Shown here: positions 28,156-39,409 of the stretch, piece after piece | Layout of the letters: each line of letters starts with the position of its first letter | How positions within the stretch are numbered: position 1 is the stretch's first letter | Assembly: GCF_000633935.1 (NCBI RefSeq) | Contig: NZ_KK214997.1 | Coordinates: forward strand, 322,951-386,950 | DNA length: 64,000 nucleotides | Source of the DNA: Ectothiorhodospira haloalkaliphila ATCC 51935 | Lineage (GTDB): Bacteria > Pseudomonadota > Gammaproteobacteria > Ectothiorhodospirales > Ectothiorhodospiraceae | Reading direction: 5' to 3' | Translations under genes and position numbers: made by a program | Notes under the pieces: generated by a model | What the model was told of the DNA's origin: nothing | Seen by the model: the letters and a program-made list of their open reading frames with translations, nothing else | Database searches by the model: none

Positions 28156-29727
28156 TTACCGCACCAGGTCGTAGTTGTAGTCCGTCACACCCATCTCCTG
28201 GGTCTCGTCATCCAGTTGCTCCAGCACCGAGTTCACCAGGGTGGTGAGGATGTACATGCCGCCCTCATAGCCCAGGGTGGTCATGCGGTGCAGGTGGTGA
28301 CGATCGAAGATGGGGAAGCCGATCCGCACCAGCGGCACCTTGAATTCCTTGCCCTTGGCCAAAGTGTCACGCTCGATGAACTTGCCGTAGGAATTGCCGA
28401 TCAGGAAGTCCGGCTTGTCGGTGAACACCAGGGAGCGCAGGTGCCACAGATCCTTGTTGAAATACACCTCGGAGTTCGCGCCATAAGGGCTTTCCGAGAG
28501 CATCTGTTCCATGGCCTTCTTCCAGCGCTTGTTGGCATGGTTGCACAGGATGTGACGCGGCTCGGCCCCAAGTTCCAGCAGGAAGCGGGTCATGCCCATC
28601 ACGAAGTCCGCATCCCCGTACAAGGCGTACTTCTTGCCATGCAGCCAGGTATGGGAGTCGGTCATCATGTCCACCAGGCGGCCCCGCTCCTTTTCCAGGG
28701 AGGCGGCGATGGGCTTGCCCGTGATCTCCGACACCTTCATCAGGAACTCATCCGTGCCCGTCAGCCCCATGGGGATGTTGATCTTCGGGGCCTCGTGATG
28801 CCAGGTGTTCTTGACGAACTTGCGGGTCTTGTCCAACTGCCACGGCTGCAGCAACAGGGTGTCATGGGCGTTGGGCGCATCCTTGAGTTCGTCCTGCGTG
28901 GTGCCACCGGCGTACATGCGGTATTCGCCATCAGCCGGGGTGTCCAGCACCTCCTCCGGATCGCACAGCAGGCTGTAGTCCACCCCCATCTCATTCATCA
29001 TGCGCTTGATCACCCGGTAGTTGCCCAGGTAGGTTTCGAAACCCGGCACCAGGTTGATCTTGCCGTTCTTGCCCGGCTCCTTGTCTTCCATGTGATTGAG
29101 GGTGAAGTAACGGATGGTGCCCTCGAACATGTTGTCCCAGCCCGTGGTGTGGCTGCCCACAAAGGAAGGCGTGTGGGCGTAGGGCGTCGGGAAGTCTTCC
29201 TCGATGAATCCTTCCTTGCGGGCATTGCCGATGAAGGCATTCAGATCGTCGCCGATCACCTCGGCCATGCAGGTGGTGGACACGGAGATCATGTCCGGCT
29301 TGTACAGGGCCTTGGCGTTCTGCAGACCATCCATGATGTTCTTCTGGCCACCGAACACCGCGGCGTCCTCGGTCATGGAGTCGGACACACAGGCGATGGG
29401 CTCGCGGAAGTGCCGGTTGAAGTAGGTACGGAAGTAGGCCACGCAACCCTGGGAGCCATGCACATAGGGCAAGGTCTTCTCAAAACCCAGGGAGCAGAGC
29501 ACCGCGCCCAGGGGCTGGCAGGCCTTGGCCGGGTCGACGGTGAGGGCCTCGCGCTGGAAGTTCAGTTCCTTGTATTCCTCGGTGGTGGTCCACTCGAAGA
29601 CCTCACGGATCTTCTCCGGGCTGTGGGCCTCCTCGGACGTTTCCCGCTTGCGGGCCAGCACCTGCTGGTAGTCTTCTTCCTGAAACAGGGGGTAACAGGG
29701 CTTGATGTTTTCGGGATTCTGGCTCAT
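28156..29727 (-). CDS. nifK: Nitrogenase MoFe protein beta subunit NifK
   Basis: A 523-residue MoFe protein beta chain. P-cluster cysteines lie in PAKACQPLGAVLCSLG, YVHGSQGCVAYFRTYF and VSTTCMAEVIGDD. The Ser near the P-cluster and the C-terminal QLDDETQEMGVTDYNYDLVR are conserved. It forms the NifD2K2 tetramer that reduces N2. It is 106 bases downstream of nifD, with no extra reading frame between. Confidence 0.98.
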   Translation of the reverse strand: MSQNPENIKPCYPLFQEEDYQQVLARKRETSEEAHSPEKIREVFEWTTTEEYKELNFQREALTVDPAKACQPLGAVLCSLGFEKTLPYVHGSQGCVAYFRTYFNRHFREPIACVSDSMTEDAAVFGGQKNIMDGLQNAKALYKPDMISVSTTCMAEVIGDDLNAFIGNARKEGFIEEDFPTPYAHTPSFVGSHTTGWDNMFEGTIRYFTLNHMEDKEPGKNGKINLVPGFETYLGNYRVIKRMMNEMGVDYSLLCDPEEVLDTPADGEYRMYAGGTTQDELKDAPNAHDTLLLQPWQLDKTRKFVKNTWHHEAPKINIPMGLTGTDEFLMKVSEITGKPIAASLEKERGRLVDMMTDSHTWLHGKKYALYGDADFVMGMTRFLLELGAEPRHILCNHANKRWKKAMEQMLSESPYGANSEVYFNKDLWHLRSLVFTDKPDFLIGNSYGKFIERDTLAKGKEFKVPLVRIGFPIFDRHHLHRMTTLGYEGGMYILTTLVNSVLEQLDDETQEMGVTDYNYDLVR

Positions 29728-29833
29728 GGTCTCTTCTCCTGCCGCGCCACCAATCTGTGGACTACGGTCTGGGGAACATCATCAGGTGGTCACCGTGGCG
29801 CCGGTCGCGTCGGCGCCACGGGCAGGTTTTTCC

Positions 29834-31285
29834 TCAGGCGACCTTCTTCCAAGGGGCCTGCAGCTTGTCCCAGCAGGGATTGTTCAGGGTCATGTCCATA
29901 TCCCGGGCGAAGATGGCAAAACCGTCGTAGCCGTGATATGGGCCTGAATAATCCCAGGAGTGCATCTGACGGAAGGGGATGCCCATCTTCTGGAAGATGT
30001 ACTTCTCCTTGATCCCCGAACCCACCAGATCCGGACGCACCCGCTTGACGAATTCCTCCAGCTCGTAGCCGGTGACGTCGTCGTACAGCAGCGTGGCATC
30101 GCCCATTTCCTTGATGGTGCGGTCATAGTCATCGTTGTGGGCAAACTCGTAGCCGGCCCCCACGATCTCCATGCCCAGGTCCTCATAGGCACCGATCACA
30201 TGACGGGGACGCAAGCCACCCACATACAGCATGACCTTGCGGCCTTCCAGGCGCGGACGATACTTGGCGATGACCGCGTCCATCTCGCTCTGGTACTTCT
30301 CGATCACCCGCTCGGCACCTTCCTTGATCTTGTCGTCGAACAGATCGGCGATCTTGCGCAGGCTCTCGGCAATCTTGGTGGGGCCGAAGAAGTTGTACTC
30401 CATCCAGGGCAGGCCGTACTTCTCCTCCATGTGCCGCGCCAGGTAATTCATGGAACGGTAGCAGTGGAGCAGATTCACCTTGGCCTTGGGTGCCAGTTCC
30501 AGTTCGGAGATGGTGCCATCCCCGGACCACTGAGCGATCACACGCAGGCCCATCTCCTCGAGCAGGATGCGTGAGGCCCAGGCGTCACCACCGATGTTGT
30601 AGTCCCCCGTGAGGGCCACATCGTAGGGGGTGGACTCGAAGCTGTGATCATCATCCCGGCGCGGCAGCACCGAGTCGCGGATGGCGTCGTTGGCGATGTG
30701 GTGACCCAGGGACTGGGACACACCCCGGAAACCTTCGCAGCGCAGGGCCACGACGGGCTTGTCCGTTTCCTTGGTCTTCTTCTTGGCCACCGACTCGATG
30801 TCGTCCCCGATCAGGCCCACCGGGCACTCGGACTGGATGCTGATGCCCTTGTTCAGGGGGAACAGGGTTTCCATCTCGTCGATCATCTTCTCCAGCTTCT
30901 TGTCACCGCCGAAGACGATATCCTTCTCCTGGAAATCGGAGGTGAAGTTCATGGTGCCGAAGGTGTTCACCCCGGTGTGGCCGGTGTAGTAGTTGCGACG
31001 CCCCGCACGGGAATACTGGCCGCAACCCACCGGGCCGTGGGAGATGTGGATCATGTCCTTGATGGGGCCCCAAACCACGCCCTTGGAGCCTGCGTAGGCA
31101 CACCCACGGATGGTCATGACACCAGGCACGGACTTGCGGTTGGACACCAGACACTTCTTGGCCTGTTCCACATTGGGGTCGTTGACGGTCAGGTGTTTGG
31201 CGCGATCCTTCCTGGCCTTTTCCGGATAGACTTCAAGCACTTCCTGGATGAGGGCTTCAGCCTCGTCACGTTTCATAGCGCACAT
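29834..31285 (-). CDS. nifD: Nitrogenase MoFe protein alpha subunit NifD
   Basis: About 483 residues. The start at 31285 ([16 protein letters not shown]) has GAGGAG 9 bases upstream; an upstream extension to 31327 lacks homology. P-cluster cysteines are in [22 protein letters not shown] and [12 protein letters not shown]; the FeMo-co Cys is in [20 protein letters not shown] and the FeMo-co His in [16 protein letters not shown]. The molybdenum-type residues are all intact, so this is Mo nitrogenase and not VnfD or AnfD. Confidence 0.98.
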   Translation of the reverse strand: MCAMKRDEAEALIQEVLEVYPEKARKDRAKHLTVNDPNVEQAKKCLVSNRKSVPGVMTIRGCAYAGSKGVVWGPIKDMIHISHGPVGCGQYSRAGRRNYYTGHTGVNTFGTMNFTSDFQEKDIVFGGDKKLEKMIDEMETLFPLNKGISIQSECPVGLIGDDIESVAKKKTKETDKPVVALRCEGFRGVSQSLGHHIANDAIRDSVLPRRDDDHSFESTPYDVALTGDYNIGGDAWASRILLEEMGLRVIAQWSGDGTISELELAPKAKVNLLHCYRSMNYLARHMEEKYGLPWMEYNFFGPTKIAESLRKIADLFDDKIKEGAERVIEKYQSEMDAVIAKYRPRLEGRKVMLYVGGLRPRHVIGAYEDLGMEIVGAGYEFAHNDDYDRTIKEMGDATLLYDDVTGYELEEFVKRVRPDLVGSGIKEKYIFQKMGIPFRQMHSWDYSGPYHGYDGFAIFARDMDMTLNNPCWDKLQAPWKKVA

Positions 31286-31363
31286 TTCGATGGACTCCTC
31301 TGTTCGCCGCCACTCATCCGTGGACATGCGTCAGGTGGAATGGGGTGGGACTGGGTTCACCGC

Positions 31364-31388
31364 CGGGCAGCCCCATGGGGCTTACCCG
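31364..31388. repeat. Stem-loop in the nifH-nifD spacer
   Basis: CGGG-AGCCCC-AT-GGGGCT-CCCG forms a near-perfect palindrome in the 119-base nifH-nifD gap, 16 bases from the nifH stop. Hairpins at this place in other diazotrophs protect the nifH message or reduce read-through so that more NifH than NifDK is made; here that is an inference. Confidence 0.6.
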
Positions 31389-31404
31389 ACCGCTTTTCGA
31401 GGCA

Positions 31405-32334
<930 letters not shown>

Positions 32335-32348
32335 TCATCAGGAGGGAT

Positions 32349-32364
32349 TGCAAGGCACGTGCCA
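32349..32364 (-). promoter_or_regulatory. Sigma-54 promoter of nifHDKTY
   Basis: On the minus strand TGGCACGTGCCTTGCA is a full match to TGGCAYG-N4-TTGCA with GG-N10-GC spacing. The predicted transcription start is about 48 bases before the nifH ATG. The upstream 32370-32410 is AT-rich, with a partial IHF-like match (AATCACTGTTTTT), as expected for DNA bending between NifA and sigma-54 polymerase. Confidence 0.93.
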
Positions 32365-32462
32365 GCTGCCCTTTAAACAATTAAATCACTGTTTTTAAAA
32401 ACTTTAAAACACAACAACCGGACCGTCACTACGCGTGGGATACCCGACAAAGACCCTAACTC

Positions 32463-32478
32463 TGTATGGATAACGACA
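32463..32478. promoter_or_regulatory. NifA upstream activator sequence for nifH, overlapping the draT start codon
   Basis: TGTATGGATAACGACA is an exact TGT-N10-ACA match about 100 bp upstream of the nifH -24 element. The ATG of draT (32466-32468) lies inside the spacer of this site, so NifA bound here would sit on the draT translation start region. Confidence 0.75.
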
Positions 32479-33290
32479 CGTCCCCTCCCCCCAGCCTGCC
32501 TGCCTGCGCCCGCCTGCCCATCAACCGCTGCAACCTGCCGGCCGTGATCCTGGGCAGCCTCACCTACCAACAGCATCCAACACCGCTCATGCTCGATGGT
32601 CTGGGTGATCTGCATCGCTACCTGTGGCAACACCTGGACACACTCGATACACCCGAACTCAGGGCCGAGGACTTCAAGGCCTACATGCGCGGTCATTTCT
32701 GCCTGGATGACCTGTCGGCCTGCGGACTGGAAGGGGACGGGGGGCGCGGCAATGCGGATTACCTGCGCCTGGTGCGGGGCTGGTGGTTCAACCCGGACGG
32801 GCGCGAGGCGGCGGTGCTCAAGGGCTGGGTGGAATCACGCTTCGGGCTGATGACCCGATTTCACCGCCAGCCGCTCACGGACAACGAAGGGGAAGGCTAT
32901 GCCCGCTTCATGCACGAACGGACTTGTGGGCTTTACAACACCAATGCACTGGAATCGCAGATGGATCTGCTGTTCGGCTTTTGTCAGTACGAACTGGGCC
33001 GACAATATCCGGAGCAGACTCACCTCACCCTATACCGAGGGGTGAACGGCCTGGAGGATCACGAAGTGCTCTGGCGCAGGGGCAAGCGGGCCGTGGTGCT
33101 GTTCAACAACGTGAACGCCTTTTCCAGCCATCGGGAGCGAGCAGACGAATTCGGGGACTACATCCTCACCGTTCGGGTGCCGTTGGCCAAGGTGTGCTGT
33201 TTTCAGGAACTGTTGCCCGGACTCCTGAGGGGGGAAGGGGAACATCTGGTGATCGGCGGGGTGTACGAGGTGAGCCTGAGCACCCTGTGA
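32466..33290 (+). CDS. draT: NAD+-dinitrogenase-reductase ADP-ribosyltransferase DraT
   Basis: A 274-residue DraT. Segments typical of the family are LPINRCNLPAVILGSLTYQ, FKAYMRGHFCLDDL, RVNYxRLLRGWxFNPDGREAAVLKGWVESRFGL-like stretch (about residues 95-125), TLYRGVNGLEDHEVL and FNNVNAFSSHRERADEFGDYIL. It transfers ADP-ribose from NAD+ to Arg101 of NifH when ammonium or energy supply changes. It diverges from nifH. The removing enzyme draG, normally adjacent, is not next to it and not in the window. Confidence 0.93.
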   Translation: MDNDTSPPPSLPACARLPINRCNLPAVILGSLTYQQHPTPLMLDGLGDLHRYLWQHLDTLDTPELRAEDFKAYMRGHFCLDDLSACGLEGDGGRGNADYLRLVRGWWFNPDGREAAVLKGWVESRFGLMTRFHRQPLTDNEGEGYARFMHERTCGLYNTNALESQMDLLFGFCQYELGRQYPEQTHLTLYRGVNGLEDHEVLWRRGKRAVVLFNNVNAFSSHRERADEFGDYILTVRVPLAKVCCFQELLPGLLRGEGEHLVIGGVYEVSLSTL

Positions 33291-33294
33291 GCGA

Positions 33295-34023
33295 TCACGA
33301 TGGGCGCCGATACCAGAACCAGCTCAGCCGCCGTGAACGCAAGGCAAACGGCACCAGCAAAACCACCAGAGTCATGAGCAGATGCTGCCAGGGGCCGAAC
33401 CATTCGGTCTTGCGCCCTGAAGTGAGCACCGGGGGGTCATCCAGGATGCGAAACACCTGGCCTCGGCTACGGCCATCGCGGGCCAGACGTCGGGACAGGA
33501 ACACTTCCTCTCCGGCATACACCCGCTCGGTGAAGCCCCCTACCCTCTCGAAGGCATCGCGGGTGCAAAAGAGATAGCAGCCAGCCGCCAGGCGCAGCCG
33601 GGAGGACAACCCATTCCAGGTGATCACGCCCAGTCGATAAGCCGACAGGGAGAGACGATCAAAGCGGATACGCGCCCCACCCCCACACACCTGGCCGCTA
33701 CCCAGGGCCTGCAGCGTGGCCCGAAGCAACGCGCCATCGGGCCAGGTATCGGCATCCACGAAGATCAGCCATTCACCGCGGGCCTCGGCGGCACCGGCGT
33801 TACGGGCGCGGGCGATGCGCTGTTCCGGCTCGAAGACCACCCGGGCACCGGCAGCCTCGGCGGTGGCGGCGGTATCGTCCGTGGAGGCATTGTCCACCAC
33901 GATCACCTCCGAGATCTCCGGCTGCTCCGCACGGGCGGCGTTCACCGCCTCCAGGGTCCGGCCAATCCACTCGGCCTCGTTCCAGGCGGGGATGATGATG
34001 GAGACTTGGGGGTATTCCGACAT
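33295..34023 (-). CDS. Family 2 glycosyltransferase with C-terminal membrane segment
   Basis: A 242-residue GT-A protein: SIIIPAWNEAEWIGRTLEAV, VVDNASTDDTA and the metal-binding DAD in LIFVDADTWPDG, then RVYAGEEVFLSRRL. A hydrophobic stretch near the C-terminus (HLLMTLVVLLVPFAL) suggests membrane association. It is convergent with draT (4-base gap) and 27 bases downstream of a TIGR04282-like gene; this pair is often found together. The sugar and acceptor are unknown. Confidence 0.85.
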   Translation of the reverse strand: MSEYPQVSIIIPAWNEAEWIGRTLEAVNAARAEQPEISEVIVVDNASTDDTAATAEAAGARVVFEPEQRIARARNAGAAEARGEWLIFVDADTWPDGALLRATLQALGSGQVCGGGARIRFDRLSLSAYRLGVITWNGLSSRLRLAAGCYLFCTRDAFERVGGFTERVYAGEEVFLSRRLARDGRSRGQVFRILDDPPVLTSGRKTEWFGPWQHLLMTLVVLLVPFALRSRRLSWFWYRRPS

Positions 34024-34050
34024 GAGGTGAAGGGGCGCTCCGGAAAAAGT

Positions 34051-34707
34051 TCACTCGTTCAGGGCAAGGGCAGCGGGGCTCAACCAGGGATAGCTGTCTC
34101 GTAAAACTTCCCAGTCCTCAGGCGTATCCAGATCCTGCCGGGGTTCAAGCTCATCCCAGGACCACCCCAGGGCCTCGAACCGCGACCGGGTCTGCGCCAA
34201 CACCTGATCCGTGCCCCATTCGATACCCTGGAACACCTGCGGTTCCACCCGACGCATGCCGATCAGCACATAGCCCCCGTCATGGGCTGGCCCCAGTACC
34301 GCATCCCGACCCGACCGCAGGCTGTCCGCAGCCTGGCGGATATCCTGCACCGTCATCTCCGGACAGTCAGTCCCGATGACAATGGCCCCACCAAAGCACT
34401 CCAGGGCACGCCCCAGGGCTTCCTGAATACGATCACCCCGGTCGATACCCTGCTGGGAGGTCAGCGCGCAGCCGTAATCCACGGCCAGCTTGCGCAGAAA
34501 GGCGTGACTGGCATCCGGGGCACCATGGATGATCACCGAACCGCAGTCGGCAGCACAGGCCACCATCATGGCGTGACGTACCATGGCCTTGTGGATACGG
34601 CAGGCATCCTCGGCGCCCACTGCCGGGATCAGTTGGGTCTTGGTGCGCCCTGGCACCGGGGCGCGCGTGAACACCAGGACCGGTATTTCCTCAACACTGG
34701 CAGACAT
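34051..34707 (-). CDS. TIGR04282-family glycosyltransferase-like (CofC/nucleotidyltransferase fold) protein
   Basis: A 218-residue protein of the TIGR04282 type: LVFTRAPVPGRTKTQLIPAVGAEDA, VIGTDCPEMTVQDIRQA and LGPAHDGGYVLIGM. The family has a nucleotidyltransferase-like GT-A fold and has been linked by annotation to arsenosugar synthesis; actual function here is unknown. I chose the ATG at 34707 because GAGG lies 9 bases upstream; an ATG at 34713 is too close to it. The start is 11 bases after purL. Confidence 0.82.
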   Translation of the reverse strand: MSASVEEIPVLVFTRAPVPGRTKTQLIPAVGAEDACRIHKAMVRHAMMVACAADCGSVIIHGAPDASHAFLRKLAVDYGCALTSQQGIDRGDRIQEALGRALECFGGAIVIGTDCPEMTVQDIRQAADSLRSGRDAVLGPAHDGGYVLIGMRRVEPQVFQGIEWGTDQVLAQTRSRFEALGWSWDELEPRQDLDTPEDWEVLRDSYPWLSPAALALNE

Positions 34708-34718
34708 GACCATGCCCC

Positions 34719-37700
34719 TCACCCGACCCACAACCGGGCATTGCGGAACATCCGCAGCCAGGGGCCATCCTCGCCCCACTCGGCCGGGGCCCACGCATGC
34801 TGCACGGTACGGAACACCCGCTCCGGGTGCGGCATCATGATGGTGGCACGACCATCGTGAGTGGTCAGCCCGGTGATGCCCTCAGGGGAACCATTGGGGT
34901 TGAAGGGATAACGCTCCGTCGTCTGACCAAAATGATCCACATAACGCAGCGACACCAACCCGGAACCCGACAAGGCATCCACATCCACATTGCCCAGTGC
35001 GACACGACCCTCACCATGGGAAACCGCCACCGGCAGACGCGAACCGACCATCCCTTCAAGCATGATGGATGGGCTGTGGGTCACCTCCACCAGCGAAAAA
35101 CGGGCCTCGAACTGCTCGGAGCGATTACGCACAAAACGGGGCCAATGCCCTGCCCCCGGGATGAGGTCCTTGAGTTGGGAGAGCATCTGGCAACCATTGC
35201 ACACCCCCAGGGAGAAGGTGTCCGAACGCTCGAAGAAGGCCTGGAAGGCGTCCCGCAGGCGCGCGTTGAACAGGATGGATCGAGCCCATCCCCCGCCGGC
35301 ACCGAGCACGTCACCATAGGAGAATCCACCACAGGCTGCCAGCCCCTGGAAGCTGGCCAGATCCACCCGGCCCTCCATGAGATCGGTCATGTGCACATCC
35401 ACGGCGCAGAAGCCTGCCCTGTGAAAGGCTGCCGCCATCTCCAGCTGACCATTGACGCCCTGCTCCCGCAGGATGGCCACCCGGGGCCGCACGCCCGTCT
35501 GAATGAAGGGCATAGCCAGGTCATCTGTCGGGTCGAATGTCAGACGGGCATTGAGGCCCGGATCATCATCCGGCATCAGGGCCTCGAACTCCTCCCGGGC
35601 GCAGTCGGGGTCATCCCGCAGGGCCTGCATGTGGTAACTGGTGCGAGCCCAGCACTGCTGAAGATTGGACCGGCTGTCAGCAAAGACCACCTGATGACCG
35701 CGCCGGAATTCTATCTGCCCGGTGTCATTCAGGGTGCCGATCACATGACTGTGATGCGCCAGGCCGGCACCATGCAGCATGGACAACACCTCTTCAGTAT
35801 CATCGTGACGCACCTGGATCACGGCGCCCAGCTCCTCGCAGAATAGCGCCGCCAGGGTGTCATCACCCAGATCGTCCAGGTGCACGGTCACCCCCGTGCG
35901 TCCGGCAAAGGCCATTTCGCACAGCGTAGCCAGCAGGCCGCCATCGGAACGGTCATGATAAGCCAGCACATGCCCCTCGCGCCGCAGATCCTGGATGGCA
36001 GAGAAGAAACGCTTGAGGGTGTCCGGATCATCCAGATCCGGGGCGTGATGCCCCACCTGACCGGTTACCTGGGCCAGGGCCGATCCGGCCAGGCGCTGGC
36101 GACCCTTGGCCAGATCCACCAGGATCAGGTCAGTATCACCCTGATCGGTGCGCAGTTCGGGCGTGAGGGTAAGTCGTACATCCGATACCGGCGCAAACGC
36201 CGAGATGATCAGCGACAAGGGCGAAGTCATGAGGCGCTGCTCGCCGTCCTGCTCCCAGACCGTGCGCATGGACAGGGAGTCCTTGCCCACCGGGATGGCA
36301 ATCCCCAGGCGCGGGCACAACTCCTCTCCCACGGCGCGAACGGTATCGAACAGGGCCGCATCCTCGCCGGGGTGCCCGGTGGCCGCCATCCAGTTGGCGG
36401 ACAGGCAGATCCTCGACAGATCCTCCACCGCAGCGGCGGCGATGTTGGTGATCGCCTCACCAATGGCCATGCGCCCCGAAGCGGCCGGGTGAACCATGGC
36501 GATGGGCGCTCTCTCACCCATGGCCATGGCCTCGCCGGTGTAGGCATCGTAATCACTGGCGGTCACCGCCACGTCGGCCACGGGCACCTGCCAGGGGCCC
36601 ACCATCTGATCCCGGGCCACCAGGCCGGTCACGGTGCGGTCACCGATGGTGATCAGGAAGGACTTGGAGGCCACCACAGGCAGTTGCAGCACCCGCTGCA
36701 CGGCCTCGGCCAGATCCACCACACCGGTATCCACTTCCGGTTTCTGGAAGGTTTGATGATGCACATCGCGCAGCATCTTGGGGGGCTTGCCCAGCAGCAC
36801 TTCCATGGGCATGTCCACAGGCGTTGCATCAAGCAGGGCGTCGCCTACCAGCAGGCGCTGCTCCGCCGTGGCCGTACCCACCACCGCGAACGGCGCCCGC
36901 TCCCGCTCGCACAGGGCCACGAAATCATCCAGGCGATCCGCCTCGATGGCCAGCACATAGCGCTCCTGGGCCTCGTTGCACCAGATCTCCATGGGGGACA
37001 GGCCTTCCTCATCGGAGGGCACGGTACGCAGTTCGATGCTGCCCCCACGACCGGCATCGTTGAGGATCTCGGGAATGGCATTGGACAGACCGCCGGCCCC
37101 CACATCGTGAATGGAGAGCACCGGGTTGGCCTCACCCAGGGCCGTGCAACGGTCGATCACTTCCTGACAGCGGCGCTGGATCTCCGGATTGCCTCGCTGC
37201 ACCGATGCAAAATCCAGTTCCTGGGCACTCTCGCCACTGGCCATGGACGAGGCCGCACCGCCACCCAGGCCGATCAGCATGGCCGGCCCACCCAGCACCA
37301 CCACCGGTGTGCCCTCGGGCAGGGCCTGCTTCTCGATATGCTCGGCGCGCATGCTGCCCACCCCGCCGGCGATCATGATGGGCTTGTGGTAGCCCTTGAG
37401 CTCGAGGCCCGAAGGCCCGGGCACTTCAGCCTCCAGGGTGCGGAAATAGCCCGCCAGGGCCGGGCGCCCGAATTCATTATTGAAGGCCGCCGCACCGATG
37501 GGGCCCTCCAGCATGATGTTCAGGGCCGACTCGATCCGCTCCGGCTTGCCAAAATCCTCCTCCCAGGGCTGTTCCAGGCCGGGAATGCGCAGGTTGGATA
37601 CGGAGAATCCGCACAGGCCCGCCTTGGGCTTGGAGCCGCGACCAGTGGCGCCCTCGTCACGGATCTCGCCGCCAGAGCCGGTGGCGGCACCCGGGAAGGG

Positions 37701-38615
37701 GGAGATGGCGGTGGGGTGGTTGTGAGTTTCCACCTTCATGATGATGGGCAGATCCATCTCCACGGACTGGTATTCGCCAGTGCGGGCATCAGGGATCAGG
37801 CGATGGGCCCGATGGCCCTCCATCACCGAGGCATTGTCACGGTAGGCGGAGAGCACCCCGTCGGGGGACTGGGCATGGGTATTCCGGATCATGGCGAACA
37901 GGGATTTTTCCTGAGGACGCCCGTCGATCACCCAGTCGGCGTTGAAGATCTTGTGCCGGCAATGCTCGGAGTTGGCCTGGGCGAACATCATCAGTTCCAC
38001 ATCGGTGGGGTCGCGACCCAGGGCCTCGTAGGCCTCCACCAGGTAATCGATCTCATCGTCGGTGAGCGCCAGACCCAGCTCCGTGTTCACCCTCTGCAGG
38101 GCGCTCTTGGGATCTGCGCCCCGCTCCACCACCCGCAGCGGCGCCGGAGAGGCCGTGGAGAACAGCCCTTCGGCCTCGTCCCGGTCGGTGAGCACGGTCT
38201 CGGTCATGCGGTCATGCAGCAATGGCAATACCCGGTGAAGCGCCTCGGTGCCCAGCGCAGTGTCAGCCTTGAGCCAGAAGGCCGTACCCCGCTCGATCCG
38301 CCGTACCACGCCATCGAGCCCGCAGTTGCGGGCAATGTCGGTGGCCTTGCTGGACCAGGGCGAGATGGTACCCAGGCGCGGCACCACCAGCACCAGCTGC
38401 CCCTGCTCTGCCGATGCGTCATCAGGCTGCTCGCCGTAGTTGAGCAACTGCCCGAGCACATGGTGCTCATCGGGGGTCAGCTCCCGCTCCGTCTGCACGA
38501 AATGCTCGAATCGGGCCCACACCCCGCTGATCTCCGGCACCTGACGACGCAGATCCTCCAGCAGGCGTTGACGACGAAAACTGGACAGGGAGGGACTACC
38601 CGGAAGACACAGCAT
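34719..38615 (-). CDS. purL: Phosphoribosylformylglycinamidine synthase (large single-chain PurL)
   Basis: A 1,298-residue enzyme. The start at 38615 ([19 protein letters not shown]) matches the E. coli N-terminus; the frame extends further upstream without homology. In order: the PurS-like N-domain, the synthetase domains ([52 protein letters not shown]), and a C-terminal class I glutamine amidotransferase with the nucleophile in [10 protein letters not shown] and His/Glu in [10 protein letters not shown]. It makes FGAM from FGAR, glutamine and ATP in purine synthesis. Confidence 0.97.
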   Translation of the reverse strand: MLCLPGSPSLSSFRRQRLLEDLRRQVPEISGVWARFEHFVQTERELTPDEHHVLGQLLNYGEQPDDASAEQGQLVLVVPRLGTISPWSSKATDIARNCGLDGVVRRIERGTAFWLKADTALGTEALHRVLPLLHDRMTETVLTDRDEAEGLFSTASPAPLRVVERGADPKSALQRVNTELGLALTDDEIDYLVEAYEALGRDPTDVELMMFAQANSEHCRHKIFNADWVIDGRPQEKSLFAMIRNTHAQSPDGVLSAYRDNASVMEGHRAHRLIPDARTGEYQSVEMDLPIIMKVETHNHPTAISPFPGAATGSGGEIRDEGATGRGSKPKAGLCGFSVSNLRIPGLEQPWEEDFGKPERIESALNIMLEGPIGAAAFNNEFGRPALAGYFRTLEAEVPGPSGLELKGYHKPIMIAGGVGSMRAEHIEKQALPEGTPVVVLGGPAMLIGLGGGAASSMASGESAQELDFASVQRGNPEIQRRCQEVIDRCTALGEANPVLSIHDVGAGGLSNAIPEILNDAGRGGSIELRTVPSDEEGLSPMEIWCNEAQERYVLAIEADRLDDFVALCERERAPFAVVGTATAEQRLLVGDALLDATPVDMPMEVLLGKPPKMLRDVHHQTFQKPEVDTGVVDLAEAVQRVLQLPVVASKSFLITIGDRTVTGLVARDQMVGPWQVPVADVAVTASDYDAYTGEAMAMGERAPIAMVHPAASGRMAIGEAITNIAAAAVEDLSRICLSANWMAATGHPGEDAALFDTVRAVGEELCPRLGIAIPVGKDSLSMRTVWEQDGEQRLMTSPLSLIISAFAPVSDVRLTLTPELRTDQGDTDLILVDLAKGRQRLAGSALAQVTGQVGHHAPDLDDPDTLKRFFSAIQDLRREGHVLAYHDRSDGGLLATLCEMAFAGRTGVTVHLDDLGDDTLAALFCEELGAVIQVRHDDTEEVLSMLHGAGLAHHSHVIGTLNDTGQIEFRRGHQVVFADSRSNLQQCWARTSYHMQALRDDPDCAREEFEALMPDDDPGLNARLTFDPTDDLAMPFIQTGVRPRVAILREQGVNGQLEMAAAFHRAGFCAVDVHMTDLMEGRVDLASFQGLAACGGFSYGDVLGAGGGWARSILFNARLRDAFQAFFERSDTFSLGVCNGCQMLSQLKDLIPGAGHWPRFVRNRSEQFEARFSLVEVTHSPSIMLEGMVGSRLPVAVSHGEGRVALGNVDVDALSGSGLVSLRYVDHFGQTTERYPFNPNGSPEGITGLTTHDGRATIMMPHPERVFRTVQHAWAPAEWGEDGPWLRMFRNARLWVG

Positions 38616-38701
38616 TGAAGACCCCGAACTCAGGCTTGAAAAGCCGTCCATGATACTTGAAAAGCGCCCCAAAAGCCCCCGACTGCCCCTACTGGAACCA
38701 C

Positions 38702-38785
38702 AGCAGCTCCCCATGGGAGCTGCTCCCGGAAAAGCCCCCACCCCATGCTCCTTGCATACCTCCGTGGGAGCGGCCCTGGCCGCGA
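38702..38785. repeat. Palindrome and REP-like element upstream of purL
   Basis: In the 278-base gap between purL and ssrA, AGCAGCTCCC-CAT-GGGAGCTGCT (38702-38724) is a perfect 10-bp hairpin, and GTGGGAGCGGCCCTGGCCGC (from 38764) is a REP-like copy related to those at 17331-17416. The rest of the gap holds the divergent purL and ssrA promoters, which I could not place with confidence. Confidence 0.65.
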
Positions 38786-38893
38786 ATCCCCCCTCAGAAC
38801 GCGATCAGGAAAGAGCAGCCACCCCTTTTTTCTTCCGGGCGCGCTAGTGACAGGGAACTCCCCCCCGGGTACCATGTCTATTGTTACAACACC

Positions 38894-39247
38894 GGGGGCG
38901 ACCTGGCTTCGACGTGGGTCGTGAAACCTGAGGTGCATGCCGAGGATACAGCTTACCTCGTAAATCATGCTGTAACGCTATAGTTGCCAACGACGACAAC
39001 TACGCTCTGGCCGCTTAAAAACCGGTCAGCCTCTGACGGGACCTGCTTGTGGGTTCTACTCAGAGGTCATCGCACACAAGCTCGCGGAGCGGACCTGCCC
39101 GGGTCTTAACCGTTAAAACCAAGCGGGCTCGCGCTGCGGTATCCTGTTCGTCGGAGACCAAGGCGTTAACCTAAAAGACGAACTAAGCATGTAGTACCAA
39201 GGGCGTAGGGCTTGCGGACGCGGGTTCGATTCCCGCCGCCTCCACCA
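38894..39247 (+). ncRNA. ssrA: tmRNA (transfer-messenger RNA)
   Basis: A one-piece tmRNA of 354 nt. The 5' GGGGGCG pairs with 3' CGCCTCC of the tRNA-like end, which closes with ACCA. The T arm is GCGGGTTCGATTCCCGC. The tag reading frame at 38986-39018 encodes ANDDNYALAA followed by TAA, one residue different from the E. coli tag ANDENYALAA. It rescues stalled ribosomes with SmpB. The 3' end is a well-known integration site, and an integrase gene lies 162 bases downstream. Confidence 0.97.
39225..39247 (+). other. Candidate attachment site (att) in the 3' end of ssrA
   Basis: P4-type integrases next to ssrA normally recombine within the 3' T-arm/acceptor sequence. The window shows the left junction only: tmRNA end, terminator, then the outward integrase. 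I looked for a second copy of the ssrA 3' end to the right and found none, so the right junction is probably outside the window. The exact core is inferred. Confidence 0.45.
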
Positions 39248-39281
39248 AGTGAGCATTCAAAGCAGTCCAATGAAGTCTCTA

Positions 39282-39307
39282 AGCCCCCGGAAACGGGGGC
39301 TTTTTTT
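39282..39307 (+). terminator. Rho-independent terminator after ssrA
   Basis: AGCCCCCG, loop GAAA, CGGGGGCT followed by TTTTTT is a textbook intrinsic terminator, 35 bases after the tmRNA 3' end. Confidence 0.92.
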
Positions 39308-39409
39308 GTGTCCGGCATCCACCCGAATCCAGGAAAGTTCTTTGACAGCCGGGGGCAAGTGGGGGCAACATTGGGGGCAACTCTGTAGCCCCCTGCAGGA
39401 GTTGCCCCC

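Noticed and set aside
35880..38618. 912-codon plus-strand frame opposite purL
   Set aside because: Antisense of purL with no domain of its own.
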